Assembly: GCF_028294535.1 (NCBI RefSeq)
Contig: NZ_JAQBIE010000001.1
Location: forward strand, 186,001 to 250,000
Direction of reading: 5' to 3'
Origin: Paracoccus onchidii
GTDB lineage: Bacteria; Pseudomonadota; Alphaproteobacteria; Rhodobacterales; Rhodobacteraceae
DNA length: 64,000 nucleotides
In this document: in pieces, positions 33,299 to 42,309 of the stretch
Layout of the letters: each line of letters starts with the position of its first letter
Position numbering within the stretch: position 1 is the first letter of the stretch
Notes under the pieces: generated by a model
Databases searched by the model: none
What the model saw: the letters and a program-made list of their open reading frames with translations, nothing else
What the model was told of the DNA's origin: nothing
Made by a program: the position numbers and the translations under genes

Positions 33299-33975
33299 TT
33301 CATGACCGCCTTGACCTGATCCAGCGCCGCGCGCAGCAGGTCGGGATTGGCGGCGGCCGTATCGACCAGTCGCTGCAAGGTCGCCTTCTGCACATCCGAG
33401 ATTGCGGCGCCCTGAATGATCTTTGAAACCTGTTCGGCGTCGAACCCTTCGGGCGTCAGCAGGGTTTCGATTCTGGCCGCAACAGCGGTCGCATCGGCAG
33501 CCACGGCGGCGGCTTCGGCCGCATCTTCGGCGGCTTCGCTGGCCCGTTCCGCGCTGACCTGATCGCCCTGATCGTTTTCAGGTGCAGCGGCGTCCGCCGC
33601 GCGATCGGCGGCCGCAATTGCGGCCTCGGCTGCGGCCTCGGCTTCGGTGGCCGCACGGTCTGCCGGTGCGATGCCGCTGTCTTCCGATGCGCGCACGGCC
33701 TCGGCCGCGGCGTCGGCGGCAATGGCTGCCGCATCCGCCGCGGCATCCGCTGCGGTTTCGGCCTGTTCGTCGGGCTCGTCGGGGGGGGCGGCAGATTGGG
33801 CGGTATCTTGCGTTGCTGCGGCGGTTGCCTGCGCCAGTTCCGCAGCTTCGCCCGCCGGGGTGTCGGGCAGGGTGGAAACGGCTTGCTCTTCCGGGGATGC
33901 ATCGCGTTGGTCGGTCCACCACCACGTCCCGGCCGCTGCCACCAGAATCACGATAAGAATAGAAAGCTTGCGCAT
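33295..33975 (-). CDS. Membrane-anchored Ala-rich coiled-coil protein, unknown function
   Basis: A 226-residue protein: one N-terminal membrane helix (LSILIVILVAAAGTWWW), then about 130 residues rich in Ala, Glu, Asp and Thr with heptad-like Ala spacing (AADAAADAAAIAADAAAEAV and similar), probably a long helical rod. A small C-terminal domain (IETLLTPEGFDAEQVSKIIQ, ISDVQKATLQRLVDTAA) follows. The low-complexity part makes homology searches unreliable. It is the first gene of a two-gene unit with the glycosyltransferase-like gene and is divergent from infC. Confidence 0.65.
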   Translation of the reverse strand: MRKLSILIVILVAAAGTWWWTDQRDASPEEQAVSTLPDTPAGEAAELAQATAAATQDTAQSAAPPDEPDEQAETAADAAADAAAIAADAAAEAVRASEDSGIAPADRAATEAEAAAEAAIAAADRAADAAAPENDQGDQVSAERASEAAEDAAEAAAVAADATAVAARIETLLTPEGFDAEQVSKIIQGAAISDVQKATLQRLVDTAAANPDLLRAALDQVKAVMK

Positions 33976-34181
33976 GATTTGGTCATCCTTCCAGATGCGT
34001 TTCCGCCGACGCGGGTTGCGTTATGGCACAGGCATGAAACGCCCGAAAGCCGCAGTCGGTCCAGATATCGGCGCAAAACCTGCCAAAAGCGGGTGCGCGG
34101 CGCTGTTATTCGGTTGAAACGCGCGGTTTGCGGGACTATTTTCCCCTCCATTCAAGCCATGGCCATATAAGGAGCAACGCC

Positions 34182-34721
34182 ATAGCCCGTCGACCGCATA
34201 ATGCACCGCCCACCCGTGACACCGGCCCTCGCGTCAATGAACGCATTCGTGTCGCCGAAATCCGCCTGATCGGCCCCGATGGAGAAAATGTCGGCGTCGT
34301 GCCGCCCTCGGTCGGCCTTGAGATGGCAAGGGATTCCGGGTTGGATCTGGTCGAAATTTCGCCGAACGCGACTCCGCCGGTCTGCAAGGTCATGGACCTT
34401 GGCAAGTTCAAGTATGAACAACAGAAACGTGAAGCCGAGGCCCGTAAGAAACAGAAAATCATCGAGATCAAGGAAGTCAAGTTCCGCCCCGGAACCGACA
34501 CCCATGACTATGATGTGAAAATGCGCAACGTGATGAAATTCCTCGATGCGGGTGACAAGGTGAAGGTAACCTTGCGCTTTCGCGGGCGGGAAATGGCGCA
34601 CCAGGATCTTGGGCTTGAACTGCTCAACCGTGTGCGGGACGATGTCGGCGAGGCCGGCAAGGTCGAGGCCATGCCAAAGATGGAAGGTCGCCAGATGATC
34701 ATGATGATCGCGCCGCGCTGA
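34182..34721 (+). CDS. infC: Translation initiation factor IF-3, starting at ATA
   Basis: The 179-residue IF-3 has the N-domain ([20 protein letters not shown]), the linker helix ([15 protein letters not shown]) and the C-domain ([34 protein letters not shown]). IF-3 binds the 30S subunit and rejects non-canonical start codons. No ATG or GTG fits the start. AAGGAG (34169-34174) stands 7 nt before ATA 34182, which begins the conserved ARRPHNAPP sequence. infC genes typically use a rare start such as ATT so that IF-3 represses its own translation. A terminator follows, so it may be transcribed alone. Confidence 0.95.
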   Translation: MARRPHNAPPTRDTGPRVNERIRVAEIRLIGPDGENVGVVPPSVGLEMARDSGLDLVEISPNATPPVCKVMDLGKFKYEQQKREAEARKKQKIIEIKEVKFRPGTDTHDYDVKMRNVMKFLDAGDKVKVTLRFRGREMAHQDLGLELLNRVRDDVGEAGKVEAMPKMEGRQMIMMIAPR

Positions 34722-34748
34722 GCGACCGGTGACAGCAGGATGAAAACG

Positions 34749-34778
34749 GGCCGCGCAGGCATTTGCCGCGCGGCCTTT
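34749..34778 (+). terminator. Rho-independent terminator of infC
   Basis: GGCCGCGC pairs with GCGCGGCC, with an inner GGCA/TGCC helix separated by one unpaired A, followed by TTT. It lies 28 nt after the infC stop and only 19 nt before dut. The short T-run may allow read-through. Confidence 0.75.
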
Positions 34779-34796
34779 GCAATCAAGGGGGCAGGA

Positions 34797-35267
34797 ATGG
34801 TGCAATCACCCGTGATAGGGATGAAATGGCTGGACGGCGCGGATCAGGATCTTGGTTTTCCGGTCTATCAGACAGCCGGGGCGGCAGGCGCGGATCTGCG
34901 CGCGAATTTTACGCCTGACGGCCGGGATGGCATTCGGCTTGCACCCGGTCAGCGCGCATTGGTGCCGACCGGCCTGGCCATGCAGATCCCGCAAGGATGG
35001 GAGGTTCAGCTGCGACCCAGGTCAGGGTTGGCGCTGAAGCAGGGGGTCACGCTGGCCAACAGCCCGGGAACCATCGACAGCGATTATCGCGGGCCATTGG
35101 GGGTGATCCTGATCAATCTGGGCGATGTTGATGTGCATGTCGCACATGGTGACCGCATTGCGCAGATGGTGGTCGCGCCCGCCCCTCAGGCGGTATTCGC
35201 CCTGGTCGAGGATATTGATCAGACGACGCGCGGCGCAGGTGGATTCGGCTCGACCGGGGCCAGCTGA
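34797..35267 (+). CDS. dut: Deoxyuridine 5'-triphosphate nucleotidohydrolase (dUTPase)
   Basis: The 156-residue trimeric dUTPase hydrolyses dUTP to dUMP and pyrophosphate. The family motifs are present: [12 protein letters not shown] (1), [12 protein letters not shown] (2), [15 protein letters not shown] (3, catalytic Asp), [11 protein letters not shown] (4) and [11 protein letters not shown] (5). ATG 34797 follows AAGGGGGCAGGA; ATG 34821 is an alternative. The stop overlaps the next start by one base (TGATG). Confidence 0.95.
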   Translation: MVQSPVIGMKWLDGADQDLGFPVYQTAGAAGADLRANFTPDGRDGIRLAPGQRALVPTGLAMQIPQGWEVQLRPRSGLALKQGVTLANSPGTIDSDYRGPLGVILINLGDVDVHVAHGDRIAQMVVAPAPQAVFALVEDIDQTTRGAGGFGSTGAS

Positions 35268-36295
35268 TGCTGGGGGTCTGGTTGCTGGCCGGATTTGGCG
35301 CGTTCGGCCTGATCCTCAGGCTGCCCGGACGCGTGATGGGGGCCGCCCTGTCATTGCTGTGGGCTGGTATCATCGTGCTGCTGGCGGTTGCGCCAGATGC
35401 ATCCTTGTCGCGCATGGTTGGGGGAAGTGCGATTCAGTGGTTGGTCGCCGGCGGCTTTGCCGCGCTCGTTCTGGGTTATCGGGGGCTTCTGGGACGTCTG
35501 CGCGCCCGTGCCATCCAACCCGAACCGCTCGCCCCGTCGCCAGAGGATGACGGGCTGTCAGGTGCCGAGCTGGATCGCTATGCGCGTCATCTCGTGCTGC
35601 GAGAAATCGGTGGCCCGGGACAGATGCGTTTGCGTCGGGCGCGGGTATTGGTGGTGGGTGCCGGTGGGCTGGGGTCGCCGGTTTGCCTGTATCTTGCCGC
35701 CGCCGGTGTCGGCCGGATCACGGTTGCCGATGATGATGTGGTCAGCCTGTCAAACCTGCAACGTCAGGTGATCTTTCGAAGCGATCAGCGCGGTGAGGCC
35801 AAGGCCGAAGCCGCCGCGACTGCGATGAAGGCCTTGAACCCTCATGTCCAGTTGACGCCGCTGACCCGACGGGTCGGGGCCGGAGATGTCGATCTGTTCC
35901 GTCAGCATGATCTGATTATTGACGGTTCGGACAGCTTTTCGTCGCGTCAGGCGGTCAATGCGGTCTGCGTCGCGGCGGGTGTCCCCTTGCTTGCCGGATC
36001 GATTTCGCAATGGGAAGGACAGGTGACCCTGTATGATCCCGCGCGGGGTGGGCCGTGCCTGACATGCCTGTTCCCGGATGAGCCTGCCGCCGGTCTTGCA
36101 CCCGCCTGCGCCGAGGCGGGCGTCGTGGGCGCCTTGCCCGGTGTGGTCGGCAGCCTGATGGCATTGGAGGCGATCAAATACCTGACCGGCGCCGGGCGGG
36201 ACCTGCGGGGACGCCTGATGTTGTTCGATGGGCTTTACGGGGAAAACCGCGTGATCAAGACACAGCGCCGGGCGGGATGTTCTGTTTGCGGCTAG
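35267..36295 (+). CDS. ThiF/MoeB/HesA-family adenylyltransferase with N-terminal membrane helices
   Basis: The 342-residue protein starts with two to three hydrophobic helices (GVWLLAGFGAFGLILRL; ALSLLWAGIIVLLAVA; WLVAGGFAALVLGY), then has an E1-like domain: YARHLVLREIGGPGQ, nucleotide site VLVVGAGGLGSPVCLYLA, DDDVVSLSNLQRQVIF and Cys pairs CLTC and CSVCG for zinc. Such enzymes adenylate the C-terminus of a ubiquitin-like sulfur carrier (MoaD or ThiS). Molybdopterin synthase activation (MoeB) is likely, but the substrate is not shown by context. There is no rhodanese domain. It overlaps dut by one base. The membrane anchor is unusual compared with E. coli MoeB. Confidence 0.82.
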   Translation: MLGVWLLAGFGAFGLILRLPGRVMGAALSLLWAGIIVLLAVAPDASLSRMVGGSAIQWLVAGGFAALVLGYRGLLGRLRARAIQPEPLAPSPEDDGLSGAELDRYARHLVLREIGGPGQMRLRRARVLVVGAGGLGSPVCLYLAAAGVGRITVADDDVVSLSNLQRQVIFRSDQRGEAKAEAAATAMKALNPHVQLTPLTRRVGAGDVDLFRQHDLIIDGSDSFSSRQAVNAVCVAAGVPLLAGSISQWEGQVTLYDPARGGPCLTCLFPDEPAAGLAPACAEAGVVGALPGVVGSLMALEAIKYLTGAGRDLRGRLMLFDGLYGENRVIKTQRRAGCSVCG

Positions 36296-36355
36296 GCTTC
36301 TACTGGAACTTGGCTTCGGCGCGACCTAGGTATCTGTCATTGACAGGAGACGCGC

Positions 36356-38380
36356 ATGAATTCCGAACTGACCCGCTGGACCGGACCCGAGGGCTTGCCG
36401 CGCTTTGACCTGATTTCAGATCAGGACTTTGCGCCCGCTTTCGATCAAGAGCTGGCCGCAGCAGAAGCCGCGCAAGAAGCGATTGCCGCCAATCCCGCGC
36501 CTGCAACATTTGAAAATACGATCGCCGCGCTTGAAACCGCAGAACTGGGACTCGGGCGTGTTCTGTCCATCTTTTACACCGTTGCCGCAGTCGATTCGAA
36601 CGCGGCCCGTCAGGCGTTGCAGCGTGATTTCGCGCCCCGCCTTGCGGCCTATGGCAGCCGCACAAGCATGGATCCCCGACTTTTCGAACGGGTCCGGCAC
36701 GTCGCCTCGGATATGGCCGACCTGAGGCCACAGGACCGGCGGATCACCGAACTGGCGTTGCGTGACATGACCCGATCGGGGGCGGGGCTGACAGGCGGGG
36801 CACGCAAGCGCATGGCCGAGATCCGCAGCAGGATGGCCGTGTTGACCACGGAATTCACCCAGAACGTGCTGACAGATGAACGCGAATATGCCCTGCCTGT
36901 TGCCGATGATCAGCTTGGAGGGCTGCCCGACTGGCTGATTCGTGCGATGCGCTCTGCCGCGGCGGAACGTGGGCACGACGGACAGGTGATGACGCTGAAC
37001 CGGTCCTTGATCGTGCCTTTCCTTGAACATGCCAGCGATCGAAGCCTGCGCGAAACCGTGTTCCACGCCTGGACAGCGCGCGGCACCGGAAATGGTGCAG
37101 GGGGCGCAGACAGCAACAACCTGCCCATCGCCGCCGAGATCCTGGCCTTGCGTCACGAACGGGCCAGGTTGCTGGGATATGCCGATTTTGCCTCTTACAA
37201 GCTGGCACCGGAAATGGCCGGAAATGCCGATAGGGTCGAAGCCCTTTTGGGACAGGTCTGGCAGGCGGCCACGGCCCGCGCCCGTCAGGACCAGGCCCGC
37301 CTGACCGAGTTGCTGCATGAAGATGGGCGAAATGGCGCGCTCGAACCTTGGGACTGGCGGTTCTATGCAGAGCGTTTGCGCCGGCGCGAACATGATTTCG
37401 ACGTCTCGCAGGTCAAGCCCTATCTGGGGTTGGACGCCATGCTGGGTGCGGTCTTCGACGTCGCCAATCGTCTGTATGGTCTGGAATTTGCGCCACTCGA
37501 AGCGCAACTATGGGCACCTGACATTCGTGCATGGCGCGTGACGCGTGATGGCAAGCTGATGGCGATATTCGTGGGCGATTACTTTGCCCGACCCGGCAAG
37601 CGTTCAGGGGCATGGTGTTCGTCATTGCAGCCGCAGCACAAGATCGGCAAAGGTCAGCGCGCGATTGTCGTGAATGTGTGCAATTTCACGCCCCCCGAGG
37701 CACCGGGAGCACAGGCATTCCTGTCATGGGATGACGCCCGGACATTGTTCCATGAATTCGGACATGCGACGCATCACATCCTGTCGGACGTGGATTGGCC
37801 TTCGATTTCGGGAACGTCGGTGGCGCAGGACTTCGTAGAGCTGCCCAGCCAGCTTTACGAACATTGGCTGGAGCAGCCCGAGGTTCTGGACCGTCATGCC
37901 AGACATTTCCAGACCGGCGAGGTGTTGCCCGCCGATCTGCGCGACCGGTTGATCGCTGCCGGAAATGCCGATGCCGGTTTTGCCACGACCGAATATCTGG
38001 AAAGCGCGCTTGTCGATCTGGCATTTCATCGCGGGGAACCGCCGCAGGACATTCTGGCGCGTCAAAACCAGATTCTTGAAGCGCTTGCTGCACCCGCAGC
38101 CATCCCGATGCGTCATGCGGCGCCTCATTTCGCGCATGTCTTCGCCGGCGACAGCTATGCCAGCGGATATTACAGCTATATGTGGTCCGAGGTGATGGAC
38201 GCAGATGCCTTTGCCGCGTTCGAGGAAACCGGAAACATCTTTGACGGCGCGACCGCGAAACGGCTTGAGCAGAGTATTCTGTCACGCGGGGGTTCCGCCC
38301 CGGCCGAGGAATTGTGGCTGGCGTTCCGCGAGAGAATGCCCGGAGTCGAGGCGCTGCTGAAAGGTCGCGGGCTTGCCTGA
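36356..38380 (+). CDS. M3-family zinc oligopeptidase (Dcp/oligopeptidase A type)
   Basis: The 674-residue thimet-like metallopeptidase has the zinc motif HEFGH at residues 466-470 (TLFHEFGHATHHILS), with the third ligand Glu expected in VAQDFVELPSQLYEHW, and the C-terminal SGYYSYMWSEVMDADAF that closes the substrate channel. There is no signal peptide, so it is cytoplasmic and trims peptides. Length and FENTIAALETAE fit the peptidyl-dipeptidase Dcp / OpdA group; choosing between them needs comparison. AGGAG precedes the ATG. A hairpin follows the gene. Confidence 0.92.
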   Translation: MNSELTRWTGPEGLPRFDLISDQDFAPAFDQELAAAEAAQEAIAANPAPATFENTIAALETAELGLGRVLSIFYTVAAVDSNAARQALQRDFAPRLAAYGSRTSMDPRLFERVRHVASDMADLRPQDRRITELALRDMTRSGAGLTGGARKRMAEIRSRMAVLTTEFTQNVLTDEREYALPVADDQLGGLPDWLIRAMRSAAAERGHDGQVMTLNRSLIVPFLEHASDRSLRETVFHAWTARGTGNGAGGADSNNLPIAAEILALRHERARLLGYADFASYKLAPEMAGNADRVEALLGQVWQAATARARQDQARLTELLHEDGRNGALEPWDWRFYAERLRRREHDFDVSQVKPYLGLDAMLGAVFDVANRLYGLEFAPLEAQLWAPDIRAWRVTRDGKLMAIFVGDYFARPGKRSGAWCSSLQPQHKIGKGQRAIVVNVCNFTPPEAPGAQAFLSWDDARTLFHEFGHATHHILSDVDWPSISGTSVAQDFVELPSQLYEHWLEQPEVLDRHARHFQTGEVLPADLRDRLIAAGNADAGFATTEYLESALVDLAFHRGEPPQDILARQNQILEALAAPAAIPMRHAAPHFAHVFAGDSYASGYYSYMWSEVMDADAFAAFEETGNIFDGATAKRLEQSILSRGGSAPAEELWLAFRERMPGVEALLKGRGLA

Positions 38381-38388
38381 TCCCGCAA

Positions 38389-38413
38389 AGGCGGCCCCGA
38401 CGGGGCCGTCGCC
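38389..38413. terminator. Hairpin between the M3 peptidase and SH3 genes (bidirectional terminator)
   Basis: CGGCCCC pairs with GGGGCCG around a GAC loop, extended by GGC/GCC with a 2-nt bulge. Both genes end here in convergent orientation. T-runs on either side are short, so efficiency is uncertain. Confidence 0.55.
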
Positions 38414-38418
38414 AGGCT

Positions 38419-39021
38419 TTAGTCGCGGATCTCGTCCGGGTCGACGCCCCACAGGGTTGATTTCATGACCCATCCGCGCTGCCCGCCGCCAGTGACGCGG
38501 CACCAGTCGCGGTTGCATTCGCCCAGACGGACAATTGCCCCCGATTCTGCACGTGCGGCAATATCCGCATCCTGGTGGGGGCGGTTGCGCAAGGCGACCA
38601 TGTCCTCGGTGACGACAGCGGTGCGCACGCCCGACAAAAGGGCGTAATGGACCCACCCGCCGGCACCGTCCTTGTCTTCGACCCGGCGCCAATGACCGAA
38701 TTCGGCCACAACGCGCAACGGCATGCCTGCATGGCGGAAAACCCAGTCGATGCGATGTGACAGGCTGGGGCCGCGGCGGGCGTTTCCTTCGCTGCCCTTC
38801 AGGCTGACATAGCGTGGAAGGGGCAGGTTGGTGACCGGGCCGCGTTGCTGTGGTGTTTCCGCGGACTGGACGCGGGTCACGGTTGCGTCGCCGGCAGTGC
38901 CGGGGGCTGATGTGCCGCCGCTGCCGGCCGTTCCGGGCAGGGCACCGGCCAGCAGGATGGTCCCCGCGGCGATAGTTGCGGTGATCGTCTGGCGGCAAAC
39001 CCCGAAAGCGGTTCTGTTCAT
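38419..39021 (-). CDS. Exported bacterial SH3-domain protein
   Basis: A 200-residue protein with a hydrophobic signal segment (TITATIAAGTILLAGALPG), a Gly/Thr-rich linker and two SH3b-like units: YVSLKGSEGNARRGPSLSHR to GMPLRVVAEFGHWRRVEDKDG, and VALRNRPHQDADIAARAESG to GWVMKSTLWGV. Bacterial SH3 domains often bind peptidoglycan; no catalytic domain is present. ATG 39021 was chosen because it gives the signal peptide; upstream in-frame sequence would extend towards the divergent dehydrogenase gene. It ends near a bidirectional hairpin. Confidence 0.78.
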   Translation of the reverse strand: MNRTAFGVCRQTITATIAAGTILLAGALPGTAGSGGTSAPGTAGDATVTRVQSAETPQQRGPVTNLPLPRYVSLKGSEGNARRGPSLSHRIDWVFRHAGMPLRVVAEFGHWRRVEDKDGAGGWVHYALLSGVRTAVVTEDMVALRNRPHQDADIAARAESGAIVRLGECNRDWCRVTGGGQRGWVMKSTLWGVDPDEIRD

Positions 39022-39227
39022 GTCATGCCTGTTCCTGCTTGCCCCTGCTCGGGTCTGTTCGCTTCTGCGTTGCCTGACTGATCCGGTTCCGCAACTTGCC
39101 AATCGGGCGCTGGCGGTATTCGGAGCCGGTGGGGTCTTGTGCCTGCCCCGCAACGCGGGCAGTTTGCCAAAAGCCGTCGCGCAATGGAAGGTCGGCGCCG
39201 ACACGTCTTCGAGAAAGTGAGGTTTCC

Positions 39228-40229
39228 ATGCACAGCACTTATTCTTCGCGTCAGAAAATGCGTGTCGCCGTTACGCGCCGCCTGCCCGAGGCGGTCGAGA
39301 CACGCATGAAAGAACTGTTCGATGTCGCCTTGCGCGAAGAAGAACGCAAGATGACGCGCGACGAATTGATCGCGGCGATGCAGAATTGCGATGTTCTGGT
39401 GCCTACGGTGACCGACCAGATCGATGCCTCGATGTTGGCGCAGGCCGGCGAGCGGCTGAAACTGATCGCGAATTTCGGTGCCGGGGTCGATCATATTGAT
39501 GTCACCACGGCGCGCCAGCGAGGGGTGCTGGTGTCCAACACCCCCGGGGTGGTGACCGAGGATACGGCCGACATGACCATGGCGCTGATACTTGCCGTGA
39601 CCCGGCGTATTCCCGAAGGACTGGCCGAAATGCAGGCCGGACGATGGGGAGGATGGGCGCCGACATCCCATCTGGGCGGACGCGTGGGCGGGCGCCGGCT
39701 GGGTATTCTTGGAATGGGGCGAATCGGGCAGGCCGTGGCGCGGCGTGCCGCAGCTTTCGGAATGCAGGTGCATTACCACAATCGCCGGCGGCTGCGCCCC
39801 GAGACCGAAGAACAGCTGCAGGCCACCTATTGGGAAAGCTTTGACCAGATGCTCAGTCGTATGGACGTGATCAGCATCAACGCGCCCCATACGCCTTCAA
39901 CCTTTCATCTGCTGAACGCGCGGCGTCTGAAATTGCTGAAACCGTCCGCCGTAGTCGTCAACACCTCGCGCGGGGAAGTGATCGACGAGAACGCGCTGAC
40001 GCGGATGTTGCGGGCAGGTGAAATCGCCGGCGCGGGGCTGGATGTTTTCGAACACGGGCATGAAATCAATCCCAGGTTGCGCGAACTGCCCAATGTCGTG
40101 TTATTGCCGCATATGGGCTCGGCGACGGTCGAGGGACGCGCCGAGATGGGCGAAAAGGTCATCATCAATATCAAGACCTTTGCCGATGGTCACCGTCCCC
40201 CGGATCTGGTCGTGCCAAGCATGTTGTAA
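39228..40229 (+). CDS. 2-hydroxyacid dehydrogenase (glyoxylate/hydroxypyruvate reductase type)
   Basis: The 333-residue D-isomer-specific dehydrogenase has a substrate domain with NFGAGVDHIDVTTARQRG, a Rossmann site LGILGMGRIGQAVARRAAAF, catalytic Arg in VVNTSRGEVID, Glu in the following GLDVFEHGHE region and His in LLPHMGSAT. It reduces 2-keto acids such as glyoxylate or hydroxypyruvate with NAD(P)H. The ATG at 39228 follows GTGAGG; upstream in-frame residues overlap the opposite-strand gene's leader. It shares a 206-bp divergent region with the SH3 gene. Confidence 0.9.
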   Translation: MHSTYSSRQKMRVAVTRRLPEAVETRMKELFDVALREEERKMTRDELIAAMQNCDVLVPTVTDQIDASMLAQAGERLKLIANFGAGVDHIDVTTARQRGVLVSNTPGVVTEDTADMTMALILAVTRRIPEGLAEMQAGRWGGWAPTSHLGGRVGGRRLGILGMGRIGQAVARRAAAFGMQVHYHNRRRLRPETEEQLQATYWESFDQMLSRMDVISINAPHTPSTFHLLNARRLKLLKPSAVVVNTSRGEVIDENALTRMLRAGEIAGAGLDVFEHGHEINPRLRELPNVVLLPHMGSATVEGRAEMGEKVIINIKTFADGHRPPDLVVPSML

Positions 40230-40290
40230 ATGACGTCGCTGGCCGCCGCCCAAAGGATCGGCAGCGCATAAGACAAAGGGATCGTGCCTG

Positions 40291-41490
40291 ATGCAGATCA
40301 CGACGCAGCGGGTGGCCGTATCGGCGCTGTTCTTTGCCAATGGCTTGATGATCGGCAGCTGGGCCCCGAAGCTGGCCGTGCTGATCCGGAGGCTTGGAAT
40401 CACGGAAGGGACGGCCGGTCTTGTCGTGCTTTGCCTTGGGCTTGGTTCGCTTGTGGTGATGCCGGTCTTTGGTGCGATGACGGCCCGCGTCGGGTCGCGC
40501 CGCGCTGTATGGATGGCCAGCCTGCTTGCAACGCCGACGCTGCTGTTGATGACTGCGGCGCCGGGGCTGGTCTGGGTCGCGCTGGCCGTATTCCTGTTCG
40601 GCGGTTTCCTGGGCGGAATGGATATCGCGATGAATGCCAACGCAGTTGTCGTCGAGCGGGTGCAGCGCCGGGCGATCATGTCTTCGTGCCACGGTTTCTG
40701 GTCCCTTGGCGGAGGGGTCGGCGCGGGGCTTGGCGGTATGATTCTGGCCGCATGGGGCGAAGCCGGGCATGCCGTTCTTGTCACGTTGCTGTTTCTGGCT
40801 GTCCTTGCCCTGGCGCTTCCGCGATTGCAGCAGGACGCACCGGCGACGGATGCCGACAAGGCCCCCATCAAGCTGCCAGGAACGCCGCTGCCCTATGTCC
40901 TTGGTGTTGTCGCGCTGTGCTGCATGGTGCCCGAAGGGGCGATCCTCGACTGGGGTGCGGTGTATTTGCAGCGGGAACTGGGGGCCTCACTCTCCTTGGC
41001 AGGGTGGGGGTTTGCGGCTTGTGCCGCGACGATGGCTGTCGTGCGTTTTCTGGGTGACATGTTGCGCAACCGGTTTGGCGCCGTGAGTATGATGCGGTTC
41101 AGCGCCTTGACCGGCATCGCCGGTCTGGGCGTGTCGGGAATTGCGGCGGATCCGATCGTGGTCATCCTCGGGTTCGGTCTTGCCGGAATTGGAATCGCGA
41201 ATCTGATGCCCATTGTCGTGTCCGCGGCAGGAAATCTGCCGGGGCTGGCGCATGGGGTCGGGCTGTCAGTCGTGACGATGATGGGGTATTCGGGCATTCT
41301 TCTGGCACCCGGTTCGATCGGCTTCCTTGCCGAAAGACACAGCTTTGCGACGATCTATCTGGGGCTGGCGTTCCTGTTGCTGATACCGCTGCTGTTCTCG
41401 CGGCTTGTACGCAGCGCAGGGTTCGAGATGTCGGAAGCCGACAATTGCGGCGAACAGGCGGCCGCCAGCAGCCTGAGGGATGTGGCCTAG
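40291..41490 (+). CDS. Major facilitator superfamily transporter (YbjJ-like)
   Basis: A 399-residue membrane protein with about 12 helices. The loop between helices 2 and 3 ([14 protein letters not shown]) and the helix-5 region with [19 protein letters not shown] are typical of the YbjJ / fucose permease-like MFS branch. The substrate is unknown. Its TAG stop is interlocked with that of the convergent panB (CTAG 41487-41490), so no terminator separates them. It is 61 bp downstream of the hydroxyacid dehydrogenase and may be co-transcribed with it. Confidence 0.85.
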   Translation: MQITTQRVAVSALFFANGLMIGSWAPKLAVLIRRLGITEGTAGLVVLCLGLGSLVVMPVFGAMTARVGSRRAVWMASLLATPTLLLMTAAPGLVWVALAVFLFGGFLGGMDIAMNANAVVVERVQRRAIMSSCHGFWSLGGGVGAGLGGMILAAWGEAGHAVLVTLLFLAVLALALPRLQQDAPATDADKAPIKLPGTPLPYVLGVVALCCMVPEGAILDWGAVYLQRELGASLSLAGWGFAACAATMAVVRFLGDMLRNRFGAVSMMRFSALTGIAGLGVSGIAADPIVVILGFGLAGIGIANLMPIVVSAAGNLPGLAHGVGLSVVTMMGYSGILLAPGSIGFLAERHSFATIYLGLAFLLLIPLLFSRLVRSAGFEMSEADNCGEQAAASSLRDVA

Positions 41491-42296
41491 CGATAGGTTT
41501 GCTCGGGTGCGGGAAAGCTGCGATCCCGGACCGCTGCGGCATATTCGGCGATGGCGTCGGCACAGATTTCACCCGCATTTCCGAATTTGCGCACAAAGCG
41601 GGGCACCCGTGCCGACATGCCCAACATGTCGTCTATGACGAGGATCTGCCCGTCACATTGCGCAGACGCGCCGATGCCGATGGTGGGGACCTGAATTGCT
41701 GATGTGATCCGATTCGCCAGTTCGGCCATCACACCTTCGACGACCACACAAAATGCGCCTGCGTCGGCGATGGCCCTGGCGTCATCGATGTGGGCGGGCC
41801 AACTGTCTTCATCGCGCCCCTGTGTTTTGAAACCGCCCATGACATGCGTTGCCTGCGGCGTCAGGCCGACATGCCCCATGACCGGAATGCCCCGGCTGGT
41901 CAGAAAGGCAACCGTTTCGGCCATGCGCGCGCCCCCTTCCAGCTTGACCCCGCCACAGCCGGTTTCCTGCATGACCCGTGCGGCATTGCGAAACGCCTGC
42001 TCGGGGCTTTCTTCATAGCTGCCAAAAGGCATGTCGACCACGACCATCGCGCGATGTGATCCGCGCATGACCGCCTGGCCATGCAGGATCATCATTTCCA
42101 GCGTGACGCCGATGGTCGAGGGAAGCCCGTGCACCACCATGCCAAGACTGTCGCCGACAAGGATCAGTTCGGCATGCTCATCGATCAGGGCCGCCATCGG
42201 TGCCGTGTAAGCTGTCAGGGACACGATCGGGGTGTCGCGCTTGCGTGCGGCGATCTGGGGGGCGGTAAAGCGTTTTACGGATGCCTGTGCAGACAT
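41487..42296 (-). CDS. panB: 3-methyl-2-oxobutanoate hydroxymethyltransferase PanB
   Basis: The 269-residue TIM-barrel enzyme makes ketopantoate from alpha-ketoisovalerate and methylene-tetrahydrofolate, the first committed pantothenate step. Motifs: [53 protein letters not shown] and [20 protein letters not shown]. It is 13 bp downstream of panC in a panC-panB operon. Its stop codon shares the CTAG quartet with the convergent MFS gene. Confidence 0.97.
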   Translation of the reverse strand: MSAQASVKRFTAPQIAARKRDTPIVSLTAYTAPMAALIDEHAELILVGDSLGMVVHGLPSTIGVTLEMMILHGQAVMRGSHRAMVVVDMPFGSYEESPEQAFRNAARVMQETGCGGVKLEGGARMAETVAFLTSRGIPVMGHVGLTPQATHVMGGFKTQGRDEDSWPAHIDDARAIADAGAFCVVVEGVMAELANRITSAIQVPTIGIGASAQCDGQILVIDDMLGMSARVPRFVRKFGNAGEICADAIAEYAAAVRDRSFPAPEQTYR

Positions 42297-42309
42297 GGGG
42301 ACCTCTTGT

